DNA from: Cryptomeria japonica
Lineage: Eukaryota > Streptophyta > Pinopsida > Cupressales > Cupressaceae
Direction of reading: 5' to 3'
DNA: 64,000 bases
Assembly (NCBI RefSeq): GCF_030272615.1
Contig: NC_081414.1
Span: forward strand, 309,299,164-309,363,163
The number at the start of each line of letters is the position of its first letter. Within the stretch, counting starts at the first letter, position 1. Positions 34,830 to 47,978 of this stretch are shown here, piece after piece. Both the position numbers and the translations under genes were made by a program. The notes below the pieces were generated by a model. It ran no database searches. It saw only the letters and a program-made list of their open reading frames with translations, and was not told where the DNA came from.

Positions 34830-37800
34830 TATTGATGTGTATTTCAGGCAAATGCGAACACAAAATAAAATACCCAAAAGTATGTTATCCTCTCTTGAAC
34901 AAAGTTACTCAAATGCTAAAGATTGGCTTAAGGATCACTTGAGACAACTCCAAGGTTCATGTATGTCAGGTCACAACGTGTGGATAAGCTCGTTGGTTTG
35001 ATATGATAATGTTGGAATCACAAGGAGACTTACGTTGAATTGTTGAATGCTTGTATCACTGGAACTTGATCATCTGATGTTGCAATCTTGTGATTCTTTT
35101 TATCCTAAACTAACTTGGATTGAAAAAAAAAAAACAAAAGGAAAGAGTTGAGAGAGTCCATTCTAAGACATAGAATGTAAGAAGATAGGTAAATGATTAG
35201 ATGGAATCCTACTGGGTGAGGTTTCACCATCAACCCAAACAATTTGGCACAAGCTCAGTGTAATCTTCTAAGGGATAATTCAAAGATGTTCAAATCATTA
35301 TCATCAAACATTGATCATCATTCAATTTAATGCATAAATAATGGATGCATAACAATTTGAAATTAAGCTCATATCAATCCAGTTGACCACGCAAGGCACA
35401 CTTACAATCAACAAGAGGCTAGTGGTATGGACTAAATGGATTCCACACAAATGCATTCAATAATTTCCTCCACTCAATCTAATCAACATGAAAGTAAGTT
35501 GAAAAGTAAAGACCATGCAAGTTGTTTAAGTAAAAAGTCAAATTCACCATAATTTCAATTAAATCAATTGTTCTTTACAACAAGGTTTTGACAACAATCT
35601 TTGCTTCTCCTAATCTAACTTCTACTCTAATTGTTATCTGCTATTGAACTATTCTCTATTCTATTCTTCTAAAACAATCTATTATTCTATTACTCTATTA
35701 AGCTTTGCAAATGAATATCTTGAGCCTTTTATAATTATCTCAATACAATCTAATGGCTCAGATCAATTTGAGATCAATGGTCGAGATTTTACAATGAAAC
35801 CCTAATTAAGGTTTGTTACAACAAACTCTGTTATGGCCAATGAAATAATTATAACATTTTGACACATGTCATCTCTGGAATATTCGAGCAATGGATAATG
35901 GGGGTAGGTGCCTCAAATTTTATGCCATCATGGACGAGTCAGGTCCATTGAATCAAGACATGTTGATGTTGGACCTCATGGATTGGTTGATGGTGACTGG
36001 GATGCCACCTCAATTTGCTCTTGTAGACTTGATTCATCATTATGAAGGGATGTTGAGAGATATCTCTTGATACTCAACATTTCAAGTTTTCTCAAAGTAG
36101 TGGTGATGGGAAGCATTGATGTAGCTGAGTCATTCCTCCATCTTTGCTTGCTTTCCTTGGGGTGATTGTATGACTTCTCCTTCGTACTCCTTTGATCTCT
36201 TAATGCCTCCATGTTGTGGTGAGAGTTGAGATTCCTCTTGGTAATTCTCGTGCTTGAAAATGAAGTTTTCCCTTTTGCATGGTGGTGTAGATCTTACAAT
36301 CTTTCTTCTTCTGCTTTGCAATCACCATCTTCTCCTATCTACAAAACAAAATAAACATGATATCAAATACACATAATATATATAACCTTTATAGTTCTTC
36401 TAACTTAATATATTCTTTGATTTTATGTGTTTTGTAGGCATGATAAGAGGAGGTTGCTCCTAAGGGTGGGCGATGGAAGTTCTCTCAAACCTAGTCCAAT
36501 TCTTCCCTTTATCACTTCAGATTTGGATACTTTGTCATTCATGCAAGTGGAGGCATCAAATTAACTTGGAAGAAAGCTCTACAAGCAATTTCACTCAAAT
36601 CTTGATGCACATTAATTTCACTCCATCTTGGATGCACATGAAGTTCACTCTCAAATCTCGCCTTTCATCATCTCAAATTTAAAATTGTTCTTTTCTAAGC
36701 ATACAAAGACATCAAATTGGCTCAAGGGAATGATCTGGAAGAATTTTGTATCTTATCTTGGGAAAATGAGGCAAATTCGCTCCAAAGCTCAGGCACTTGA
36801 ATTTTGCTCCAACTTTCATGCACTTGAAGTGAATTTCAAATCAGAACCAAACTTTCTCTCAATAATTTTCATTGATTCATTGATTCAATCCTTGAGTTTT
36901 TCAAACATTCATTCATGAAAACATGTCAAAATTACCGCATGGAGGGCCAAATAGGAAATTTTTCTCCTATCAAAGAGCACATGAAGTGAAAATTTCTCCT
37001 CTAGAGGAGCATATGAAGTTACTTTCAAGTTAACAATTTAACTCTCCTTTGCTCACTTACACTCACCTCAAATCCTATGCATCATACCATGCTCAACGTG
37101 AGGTCTTAGGAGAAATTTTGCTCTAAGAGAGAGGCACATGAAGTTCTCTCCAAATCACATGCACTTTAAGTTCACTCCAACATTGATGCACTTCAAGTTC
37201 ACTCCAACATTGATGCACTTGAAGTTCACTCCAACATTAATGCACTTGAAGTGGATTTGAACTTGACACTTAGTGTTTTCTCTCTCACCCTCCTTCATTC
37301 CATTCATTCAATTTTGATGAAACTAGGATCACAGAGCATTCTATAAACAATTTCGATCTCAACTAAGGGCACTTGAAGTGAATTTTGCTCTTCAAGAGGA
37401 GCACTTGAAGTGAATTTCGCCCTCAACCTTAAGCACTTGAAGTAGCTTGAAAATACACTTTGGGTTGAATACCTTAGTTTATGTCTCTATATACTATAAG
37501 ACCTCAAAAATCACCTCGAATATGGTTTCACATTCAACCTAAGGCAACAAGAGTGAAATTCACTTTGAGAGAAGGGCACTTGAAGTGAATTTCGCTCTAG
37601 AAGAGGAGCACTTGAAAGTAGCAGTCTCTCATTCATTCTTTGGTTGAACTCATGATGGGCTTTACTTCTCATGTGATCTAAACATTACTGAAGGCTAACA
37701 AACTCACTCATTTCACACCTCACACAAGGCTATCCACCTGACTCCTAGCTTCTTGACCATCTATACCTCTTCAATGCAAAGCCTAATAGCTAAGGATTCT

Positions 37801-37875
37801 AATACTACCCTAGAAAGCCAAAAACAAATGGGGGTCCCCATTTGAAATGGGGCGATGTGTGAATACGTTGCAACA
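34830..37875 (-). repeat. Left (3') LTR of the 12-kb element (3,046 bp)
   Basis: It pairs along its length with 43805-46809, for example CCCAAAAGTATGTTATCC near 34873 with CCCAAAAGTATCTTATCC near 43849. The ends are TATTGATGTG (mutated TGTTGATGTG) and GTTGCAACA. It has repeated GCACTTGAAGT motifs at 36790-37610. Short frames at 35976-36321 are not kept in the partner LTR. Confidence 0.85.
37140..37620 (+). repeat. GCACTTGAAGT motif cluster in the long LTR
   Basis: GCACTTGAAGT or GCACATGAAGT occurs about ten times at irregular spacing, often followed by GAATTTCGC or TCACTCC. The partner LTR has the matching cluster near 45590-46540, so the array predates insertion. Confidence 0.7.
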
Positions 37876-38993
37876 TCTAGCGCCACCTTGAATAAATGTT
37901 CTTGAACATTTCAATACAAAGACCCAATCCATACCTAGAACCTCTGGAAAATTTAGCCCAACTTATCAAGAGACTAGGAAGTATACTCAAAGTGGAAGAA
38001 GAATCCCAAACCGGATCAAGACACTTAGTCTTTGATTACCCATGTGTATGCAAGTGTATTCATTTCCCTCAACAAGAACATTATGACTTCCAAGTTCCAT
38101 CATGATTAGCTACGTAGTTTGTCTAAACTTCGTAAGCATCATGGATAGAGCCTCGTTGCTAGTTAGACATCTATAGCCTTGACGAGGTTATCATTGTAAT
38201 CTCACGAATATTGATCCATTGTTAGCCAGGCATTCATAGCCCTGATGGAGGCACTCGCATGTTCCCATAACCAATCTTTATATTTCATTTCTTTCTACCT
38301 TTCTTTTTCTCTTGATTTTTCTTTTTCATCTTCTCATTTTCTCTGTTTTGATATTGCTTTCTTTTCTTTTATTCCATCAATTCCTTTGGCTCATAAGAAA
38401 CGAAGCTCACTTGGGTTTGATGATTACAGTGGCACTGAAGCTAGACTTTGGATTTTTCAATAATCATGACTTCGCCAAAAAACCATAATGACTTAGAGTT
38501 TATTTTGTGTGTAAAGATATAGTAATCAAAAGATGTCAGTATCAAGACATAGAAAGTGTTTCTCTTCCAAGTCAAGTATAAGTCCTAACCAAATGATAAA
38601 TCTAGAGAAGAATAACCTCAGATTTAGAGCACTTCATGAATAGATATCTAAGAAATGAACCAAACATAAGATCCAAAATGTTACTAGTGCGTGAGTAAAC
38701 AACACAAATGCCTTTCTCACAAATGAAGGTTCCCACTTAGGACACCTAAACTAAGCAAACTGATTGACTCCAAAAAAAACTAAACCCAAATAAAACTAAG
38801 ATAAAGCACACAAAAGCAAAATACACTAAAGAAAACCAAAAGCAACCAACTAAACTATTTGAGCCGCTTAAGAATAACGAGTCAAATGACTCGAGGAAAA
38901 TTAAGAACAAGGTTCAATAAGACCCCTAACTAAAACACATGAAAGGAAAACCTACTCTAAAGCTATATACAAGACTCCTAGACTTGAGATGAC
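37876..38993 (-). other. 3' untranslated part of the 12-kb element
   Basis: No coding frame is seen between the end of the reading frame (38994) and the left LTR. The first bases after the LTR, TCTAGCGCCA on +, repeat the motif found next to the other LTR. No clear purine-rich tract abuts the LTR on the - strand. Confidence 0.5.
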
Positions 38994-39998
38994 TCAAAGA
39001 AGAAAATATGTACATGATTTTACATGATTTCTTAGGTTGTGCAATAAGAGCATGACAAAAGTTATAGTTCGCATCTGAGCAAATTCATCTTTAAATACTG
39101 AAAAGCAAGTTCTCACCATGCATCTCTCATATTCAGGCAATTCCTTAGGACCGTGATCTATCCAAATGCAAGTTATTTTTCCTAACCCCCCATAATCAAA
39201 TTCATAGCATTCAAAATTAAGAGCAAGGAAAGAGACAACTTGGTGTTGTTCATGCTTGAATGGAAGTGCTTGCTTGAATGAAAGTGTTTGCTCATCTTTC
39301 AGTGCATTGTTGGAAGCGAGAACACTAGCTACTCCAGGAGGTCACCATTGATAATGTACCATTCCACGAGCATTGACAACATGTTGATCCTAACTTACAA
39401 GCTCATCTTGAAATAATATTAGCTTCCCTTTGAATATCCCTTTGTTCTTCACTTCCATGGTGACAATAGGTTTGCCATCTTGCGTAAACCATGCATGCTT
39501 ATGAAAATCCATGAGCATATCTTCAAAAATGAGAGTCTCCTTAAATTATTGGTCCTCAAAGATTTTATCTAGTGGTTTCTCAAATACTGACATTGATGGA
39601 AACACCAACTCAAAGTGTCTTTCACTTTCTAGCTCTATTTGTTCACCTTCAAGGATGCCTGGAAGTTCTTCCTTTGGGATGGATTGAAATTCTTCATTTG
39701 ATTCTTCTTCTTTTCGTAAGGATGACTGCTTACCAAGGATGTCATCTTCTTGAATAGTATAAAACTCAATTCCTTGTTCTTGGGATGGTGAAGCATCAAA
39801 TGTGTGATAATCCCTCAAGTCATCTATGCCTCTTGCACCATTTTCCTCCTCTATCTCTTGATGATCCTTACTAGTATCCATGTTTTGTAGAGCTTCATTC
39901 TTTGTTATTTCCACCCATTGACCTTCACTTGCTAGCATCTTGCTAGCTTGAACGTCTTCCACTGTTTCTTCATCTTCCTTGGACACAAAGTTATTCTC

Positions 39999-40786
39999 TG
40001 TTAGGATTCCCAAAGATACTAAGAGGGGGGGTGAATCAGTATCTAACCGGTTTGATAAATTTCTTAACTTAAAACATGTAAAGCATATTAGTACTGTATA
40101 CCGTTAAACAAAAAGTAATGCAATAAATAGAGATAACATCAACCACATGAAAAGCACACCATAACACAGTAGTTTAACGAGGAAACCTGGTGTGGGAAAA
40201 ACCTCGGTGGGATTTGTGACCCATAATACTCACTTATTGGCCAATAAGAGAATATTACTGCTACAATAGGGGCCTGCACATGCAGGAAGGCCAAGTGCCT
40301 AGAGCTCACTGCTCAATTACAAAATGGGAAGTCTCATTGACTTACAAAATGGATTATGCAAATCCAATGTCTTGTACTGCTTCAAATTTGCATCTACTAT
40401 GCTAGATCCAGTACCGGTTTAAGCTCTGCTTTATACATAAACCCTTAACCTATAATTCGCATAATAGGTCTACCTTATTTCGCCTATCTTCTTTCTTACA
40501 AAATGTTCTATAGCGATCTCATATATATATGAGTCATTTTACAACTTGCCAAGTCAGCTTATAATGATTTTACAATTAATTGCAAAATATATTATAAACA
40601 AAATTACTGTCGGCCTGGGTGCCAGTATACTTCCTTTCACTACCAGTGTTCAATGTGTCAGTGTAGAGTCTGTCATTGCTGGTGTCGGTAAATTGTCTTG
40701 CTGGTGTCATAGGATTGCAAGGTTGCCATCAATGACAAAACCTTCAATCACCTACAATATCTCATTGGAGTGTGCATTTGCCAACA
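39999..40786 (-). repeat. Copia-type solo LTR, - orientation (788 bp)
   Basis: On + it runs TGTTAGGATTCCCAAAGATA ... TTTGCCAACA, with GGGGGGGTGAATCAG near the start. It has a perfect TTCTC duplication (39994-39998 and 40787-40791). There is no internal region, so it is a solo LTR left by recombination. Confidence 0.9.
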
Positions 40787-40818
40787 TTCTCAACCATGAT
40801 GTATTGACTACTTGTCTC

Positions 40819-42262
40819 TGTTGGCATTTGCATGAAGATTGCATTAATGATATGTTATGTTGTCATTGATGTCAATTGAACTGGTAATGGTATTTATGAT
40901 ATTGCTGATATTATTGTTATTATTGATATTGTCTTGTAACCGGTAGGAAGAGCTTTGAGGAAGATGTTGTAAACCAGTATGTTAGTTTGTGAGTTGAACT
41001 GGTAAACCGATGTATAAGGTTAAACCCTTTCTATGCAATGCAACCGGTAAACCCTACCAGTTGTTTTTGTTAAACCCTAACTGATCAAGTTTGTTGGTTT
41101 AAGATCTAATAATGAGCGGTAATGATAGTGACATGTGTTATCATTGTATGAGGATAAGTTCATATTGTTTTTGGTGCATTTGTTCGTTTGTTTGATTGTC
41201 TAGGGAATGAGCAAAGTGGATTGCATCTAATGCATAGCGCGTGATGAGTTACAAAGTCCGATGAAGCGGTGATCATAGAGCAGTTGAAATTTTCTTGAAG
41301 AATGTGTATAGATTGCTATGTAAATCCAACGGTCACACTTGAACTGATTTGTTTGTAATCTCTATGAGAGAATTAGGTTTTTGTTGTGTTACCGACCTAA
41401 TTGATTTGTATTTAAGGTCGATGAAGTTGTTTGTAAAGTTGTTGGCAAAGCGTTGGCATAAATCAGTTGAGTGTGTGGTTGCCTAATCACAGAATGGATC
41501 TGTAGTTTACGTAAAGGCATATTGAAGCTTAAAAGGATCTGATCAAGCAAATGTAGTGCTATTCAGACAGATCAAGAAAACCTGTTGTTTTCTAACAATT
41601 ACATCAAAATTGAAATCTCCTAACCGGGTAAGCTCTAACAAGCTTGGTTACTTCTTAAATCCTCTAACAAGGTGGTCCATTAGCTTGGATTCTCAAATCC
41701 TCTACCGAGGTTACTCCTAGTAGGGTATTTGCTTTTTATCAAGGCATTTTGTAAATCCCTTAACCAAGTGATTCCTAATAGGATCGGTTCTTAACATGAC
41801 TTATTGTAAAAGCTTTAACAGGCTTGGCTCCTAACAAGGCAAACTTTAGAAGAGTTCAAATAGCTATCTTGTGAGTCTCATCTCACAGTGTTTTTTACCT
41901 ATTTGGGTTTTCCACATATAAACATTTGTGTCAAGTGGTGAATGTTTTTGTGGTTATGATCTTATTTGTTGATTTGATTAACTTATGATAAGGCATGATA
42001 ACTGGAAGCATTAAGAGATGAAGTATGTTGATATATGATTAAGCATTTTGATGTTTACAAGATTGAAGTTGTTTACTATTAAGTTGTTATAACAGTTAAT
42101 CGGTTGATGTTGAGTATTCTTATGAGTATTGATCTTGATAGTGATAGTTTACTTTGTGAGTTTGAACTTGAGATTGGGAAGTTTGTATCAGTTTTTCAGT
42201 TTACTAATTCACCCTCCCCTCTCAGTATTCTATCGAATACTTATTCTTTCATCATACCATCA
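40819..42262 (+). repeat. Copia-1-like solo LTR, + orientation (1,444 bp)
   Basis: It starts TGTTGGCATTTGCATGAAG and ends CATACCATCA. A perfect GTCTC duplication flanks it (40814-40818 and 42263-42267). It is clearly related to the copia-1 LTR, including the CTAACAGG-type array (41620-41850), the ATTTGGG block and the C-tract (ATTCACCCTCCCCTC). It lies 32 bp from the - oriented solo LTR. Confidence 0.92.
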
Positions 42263-43784
42263 GTCTCATTTGTACTATCTTCTTGTGTTTCACCCAATAA
42301 TGTTTTAGGAGGTTGAAGTTGATGAATCATGCCTCTTGCAGTAACTTGTTTATCTAGAAAAAAATTTGGCAGTAATTCCATTTGTGTTTCCTCAATGAGG
42401 TACTTCAGCGCCCCCTCAAATAGTATGATGGTGATGACATTTTTTAACGCCCCCTCAAATTGTTTTTTCATATTTGGGTTCACTTATGATGATTTGCATT
42501 TCTTCATTCAACATTCCTATATGTTTGTCTCCTCCTTCAAGGTTGTTATTTGAAACTTCTTGAATCTCATTCTCAATAATCTCCTTTTGTAGTAGGAATG
42601 AAAATTCATCAAGGAATTCCTCCTCTAGTGATGGGTGTAAGTCAACTTCTTCCTTGACTGCTTGGCTAGCACTTTGATCACCACTTGTCACTATTTGAAC
42701 ATTCTCAATTGTTTCTTCAACTTGCATTTCAACATATTCCTCTTTAGGTGCAGGGTGTAGAGAGATATCATTCACTACTTTACATTGTTCATCGAGTTGA
42801 TTTGTGCCTTTGGCTTGCAACAGACTTCCTTCATATTCAAATGATGTAGCAATGCCTTTTTTACATGTTCTTCTAAATTTAGCTACAAGGTGTGTACTCC
42901 AAGATCTATTTGCAATATTTGCAATACACTCTTCCTTGGATAAGGTTGGCATTCCAAACTGATATCTGACTTGATTGATAACCATTTCACACAATGAGCA
43001 AGTAAATTTGGAATGGGGTGCATTACAAATCCTGCACCACAATGGTAGCAATATGCCTTCTAAATGCATTTCACCATTTAAGACAAGTTGGGTTTCAATC
43101 ATCCATAAGAAGCTTGAAAGAGGATCATTTCTCTCAGGTACACTAAAATTGCTTTCTTCAACTTCTGGCTTGGGAACATCTCAAAAGAATATCTTTCCTT
43201 GTATTGTCGGTTCCATCCTTGATAGGTATGTCAAGCAATGCATCTCATCATGTTCATTCATCTCATGGATACTACACTACCCTAGCCTTGCAAACTTAGA
43301 CAAGTGGCATGGGTATAGTTGTGTATTCAATTTCCACCAAAGTTGAGGAATATCATTTTGTTGCTCATCTTGAAACTATTTTCACTCCATTGAGAAACCT
43401 TTCTCTTTTTTGTTTTTATAATTTTTTTTGGATATTTTGGTTTTTTTTTTGTTTTTTTTTAAATTTTCTGGAATAGGAGAGATCTTGCAAATCTCAAATT
43501 CAACTTGAAAGCTCAATTGGTTCCGATAATGGGAAATTATTCTTTTCTTTGTAAGTCCATCATTCTTTTCTTATACAAATTCTGTTGGTGACTGCTTCAA
43601 AATATGACAATAAACTCTAACATCAACTGCATCATTCATGTATGAACCATCATGCCCTTTTTCTGCTTCAATTCCATTGAGCGTGAAGAGGAGGATGCGA
43701 GTCTAAGAGATTTGAGGTAGCTTCTCCACTTGATGACTTTCCACTTTGAAGAAAAAATATTTTGACATACAATTCAATGTTTGA

Positions 43785-43804
43785 CCTCCTTCTAGCGCCA
43801 ATTC
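43785..43804 (-). other. Candidate primer binding site of the 12-kb element
   Basis: Next to the 5' LTR the - strand reads GAATTGGCGCTAGAAGGAGG. A TGG start close to the LTR fits a primer site, but it is not the tRNA-Met type used by the copia elements here. I have not matched it to a particular tRNA. Confidence 0.45.
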
Positions 43805-46800
43805 TGTTGATGTGTTTTTTAGGCACATGCAAACACATAATAAAATACCCAAAAGTATCTTATCCTCTCTTGAACAAAATTAATCAAATTCTGAAGATTG
43901 GCTTGAGGATCACTTGAGACAAATCCAAAGTTCTTGTATATCTAGTCATGATCTGTGGATAAGCTCATTGGTTTGATGTGATTTATAATGGAATCACAAG
44001 GGGACTTACATTGAATTGTTGAATGCTTGAATCATTGGAATTTGATCATCTGATGTTGCAATCTTGTGATGCTTTTTATCCTAAACTAACCTAGATTGAA
44101 AAAAAGGGACAAAAAGAAAAGGTTGAGAGAGTCTATTATAAGACCTAGAATGTAAGAAGATGGGTAAATGATTAGATGGAATCCTACTGGGTGAGGTCTC
44201 ACCATCAACTTGAACAATTTGACACAAGATGAGTGCAATCTTCTAAGGGATAATTCAAAGATGTTCAAATCATTATCATAAAACATTTATCATCATTCAA
44301 GTTAATTCATAAACAATGGACGCATAACAATTTGAATTTAAGCTCATATCAATCTAGTTGACCACACAAGGCACACTTACAATCAGCAAGAGGCTAGTGG
44401 TATGGACTAAACGGATTCCATACAAATGCATTCAACGACTTCCTCCACTCAATCTAATCACCATGAAAGTAAGTTGAGAAGTAAAGACCATGCAAGTTGT
44501 TGAAGTAACAAATCAAATTCATCATAATTTTAATGAAATCAATTGTTCTTTACAACACGGTTTTGACAACAATCTTTACTTCTCCTAATCTAACTTCTAC
44601 TCTAATTGCCATCTGCTTTTTGAACTATACTCTATTCAATTCTTCTAAAATGATCTATTATTATATTACTCTATTAACCTTTACAAAGGAAGAGCTTGAG
44701 CCTTTTATAATGCTCTCAATACAATCTAATGGCTCAGATCAATTTGAGATCAATGATCGATATTTTACAATGAAACCCTAATGAGGGTTTGTTACAACAA
44801 ATGCTATTTTGGCCAATGAAATAATTATAGCATTTTGACACATGTCATCTCTAGAATATTCAACCAATGGATAATGGGGGTAGATGCCTCAAAGTTTGTG
44901 CCATCATGGATGAATCAGGTCCATTGAATCTAGACATGCTCATGTTGGACCTCTTCGATTGGTTAGTGGTGACTGGGATGCCACCTCAATTTTATCTTGT
45001 AGACTTGATTCATGATCATTAAGGGATGTTGAGAGATATCTCTTGATACTCAACATTTCAAGTTCCCTCAAATTAGTGGTGATGGAAAGCATTGATGTAG
45101 TTGAGTCATTCCTCCATCTTTTCTTACTTGCCTTAGGGTGATTGTATGACTTCTCCTTCGCACTCCTTTGATCTCTTCATATCTCCATGGTGCGGTGAGA
45201 GTTGAGATTCCTCTTGGGCATTCCCGTACTTTTAAATGAAGTTTTCCCTTTTGCGTGGTGGTGTAGATTTTACAATTTCTCTTCTTCTACTTTGCAATCA
45301 CCATCCTCTCTTATCTGCAAAACAAAACAAACATGATATCAAATACACATAATATATATAACCTTGATAGTTATTCTAACTTGATATATTCTTTGATTTT
45401 ATGTGTTTTGTAGGCATGATAATAGGAAGTTTCTCCTAAGGGTGGGCGATGGAATTTCTCTCAAACCTAGTCAAATTCTTACCTTCACCGCTTCAGATTT
45501 GAATACTTTGTCATTCATACAAGTGGAGGCATCAAATTAACTTGGAAGAAAGCTCTACAAGCAATTTCGCTCCAATCTTGATGCACATGAAGTTCACTCC
45601 ATCTTGGATGCACATGAAGTTCACTCTCAAATCTCGCCTTTCATCATCTCAAATTGAAAATTGTTATTTTCTAAGCATATGAAGACATCAAATTGGCTCA
45701 AGGGAATTATTTGTAAGAATTTTGTATCTTATCTTAAAAAAATGAGGCAAATTAGCTCCAAAATTCATGCACTTGAAGTTCACTCCGACTTTAATGCACT
45801 TGAAGTGAATTTCAAAATAGAACCAAACTTACTCTGAATCATTTTTATTGATTCATCAAATCGATCCTTAAGTTTTTCGAACATTTATTCATGAAAATAG
45901 GTCAAACTTACCTCATGGAAGGCCAAATAGGAAATTTTGCTCCTATCAAAGAGCACATGAAGTTAAATTTGCTCCTCTATAGGAGCATTTGAAGTTACTT
46001 TCAAGTTAACACTTTAACTCTCCTTCGCTCACTTACTCTCACCTTTTCAAATCCTATGCATCATACCATTCTCAACATGAGGTCTTAGGATATATTTCAC
46101 TCTGAGAGAGAGGCACATGAAGTTCTCTCCAAATCACATGCACTTGAATTTTGCTCCAACATTGATTCACTTAAAGTGGATTTGAACTTGACACTTAGTG
46201 TTTGCTCACTCACCCTCCTTCATTCCATTCATCTAATTTTGATGAAACTAGGATCATGGGGAATTTTAGAAACAATTTTGCTCGCAACTAAGGGCACTTG
46301 AAGTTAATTTCTCTCTTTAAGAGGAGCACTTGAAGTGAATTTCGCCCTCAACCTTAAGCACTTGAAGTAGATTGAAAACACACTTTTGGTTGAATGCCTT
46401 AGTTTATGTCTCTATTTACTATAAGACCTCAAAATTCACCTTGAATATGGTTTCACCTTCAACCTGAGGCAACAAGAGTGAAATTCTCTTTGAGAGAAGG
46501 GAACTTGAAGTGAATTTCGCTCTAGAAGAGGAGCATTTAAAGCATCCCTAACTAGCAGTCTCTCATTCATTATTCGGTTGAACTCATGATGGGCTTTACT
46601 TCTCATGTGATCTAGACATCACTGAAGGCTAACAAACTCACTCATTTTACACCTCACATAAGGATATTCACCTAACTCTTGGCTTCTTGACCATCTATAC
46701 CTCTTCAATGCAAAGGACAATAGATGAGGATTCTAACACTACCTTGGAAAGTAAAAAAAAAGTGGGGGTCTTCATTTGCAATGGGACAATGTGTGAATAT

Positions 46801-46809
46801 GTCACAAAA
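43805..46809 (-). repeat. Right (5') LTR of the 12-kb element (3,005 bp)
   Basis: It pairs with 34830-37875. On + it begins TGTTGATGTG and ends GTCACAAAA, the latter a decayed GTTGCAACA. The CTACC duplication follows. Many C/T and A/G differences separate it from its partner. Confidence 0.85.
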
Positions 46810-47973
46810 CTACCCACAATGAGATAATACTCTATTAGGAGTATGTGAAATATTACAATAGGGAATGCACATGTATTAAGGCACACTGCCTAGAGCACAC
46901 TACTCAAAACACATAACGAGAAGGGCTACAACATTGAGGAAGACTCATCGTCTTACAAGAACATTCAGATTACATCCGGAAGATCATGAACTAAGAAAGT
47001 AGCATCTCCTCATGCCCAGTTACAGTTTTGGTTAAGCACACAGTCTTATCCGCTCTGCCACACTTCTTCACACTTTCAAAAGATTAAAAAATTTGTTTGC
47101 ACACTTATTCAATCACCCACACTCATAGATACCATGCAGATACATCTCTCACATGACTATTACATATATTTATACAAATCATCAACCTATATTTCAAGGT
47201 TGGCTCAACACACATCACACATTACAAATCTATAACCACACACGCTACAACATTACATGCGGACCAGAAAAATGTCGGCTGAGACATAGTATGGACCTAA
47301 AGCAACACCTCAAACATGAAACACCTCCAAGAATTAATCCTCTAACATCCACAACACACTACAATCATCTAGTCGGCCAAGAATATGACATAACATGAAC
47401 ATACCAAGAAAATCGTCAATAATGAGCACAATGATTAATGTGGACCATCAACATGGATATGACACAATCTAGAAACATCCATGAGCATCATGAATTACCA
47501 TAGCAACAACCACAACATCACCACTTACTGGAATCTTCATCATCATTATACAGAACCTCGAGAACACTAAGTGAACTGAGTGTCAAACTAAAATATTCAC
47601 ATGCGGATCTCTAAACTATGAACCATTTGAATTGAGGAAACATATGAACGTCTCAAACACTCTACCAAATCCACAAACCAAGATATTGCAACGTAGAGAA
47701 AAATATAAAACACTAAACAACATTGAGCAACTAAGAAACCACCCACAATATCAGATCTCATAACTCAATCAAATAATCATGCAGACCATTGAAATGTTAG
47801 CTGAATCAACTAGAGATACTTATCTCAAAACCCTTTAATTCACAATAACTCATCTGCAACATAGTGGCTGAACCAACTCACTCAATCTAATTGCAACACT
47901 AGAACACACAGAGGAATATGTTGACATCAATGACAACACATCATTCCAACAAACTTCTCAACAATATCCAACA
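46810..47973 (-). repeat. Copia solo LTR in copia-3 integrase, right piece
   Basis: It continues the LTR begun at 34633 (CTACCCACAATGAGATAAT matches CTACCCACAATCAGATAAT in the copia-2 LTR) and ends AATATCCAACA. Joined to the left piece it is about 1,356 bp. The ORF-like stretches in it have no support. Confidence 0.88.
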
Positions 47974-47978
47974 TGATT

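Larger units (their letters stand above)
38994..43380 (-). pseudogene. Unknown long reading frame of the 12-kb element
   Basis: A - strand frame of more than 600 codons is visible once the solo LTRs at 39999-40786 and 40819-42262 are removed at their duplications. The frame is kept across both. Segments in order: LWWKLNTQLYPCHLSKFARLG, a region with CRICNAPHSKFTCSLCE (Cys-rich, zinc-ribbon-like), a conserved-looking MPTLSKEECIANIANRSWS, a long Glu-rich stretch, then WFTQDGKPIVTMEVKNKG, FECYEFDYGGLGKITCIWID and MRTITFVMLLLHNLRNHV before the stop. Damage: stops near 43305, 43180, 39535 and 39395, and a frame change in an A-run near 42470. No pol motif is present. It could be a divergent Gag or a captured host gene. 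Confidence 0.6.
34830..46809 (-). mobile_element. Non-autonomous element with ~3-kb LTRs
   Basis: LTRs at 34830-37875 and 43805-46809 are in direct orientation, and a perfect CTACC duplication flanks the whole (34825-34829 and 46810-46814). The 5.9-kb interior shrinks to about 3.7 kb once two solo LTRs are removed. It holds one decayed - strand reading frame with no protease, integrase, RT or RNase H motif. By size and structure it fits the LARD type of non-autonomous element. Which autonomous partner mobilised it is unknown. Confidence 0.85.

Noticed and set aside
35976-36321. Two overlapping frames in the long LTR
   Set aside because: The partner LTR at 43805-46809 does not keep them open, so they are not conserved coding sequence.
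40012-42240. One composite element with inverted LTRs
   Set aside because: Two separate perfect duplications (TTCTC and GTCTC) show two independent solo LTRs.
42241-42483. Separate 80-codon gene on the - strand
   Set aside because: It is part of the 12-kb element's frame after a one-base shift, and its downstream end runs into a solo LTR.
47153-47398. 81-codon + strand frame
   Set aside because: It lies within the copia solo LTR on its non-coding side and has no domain support.
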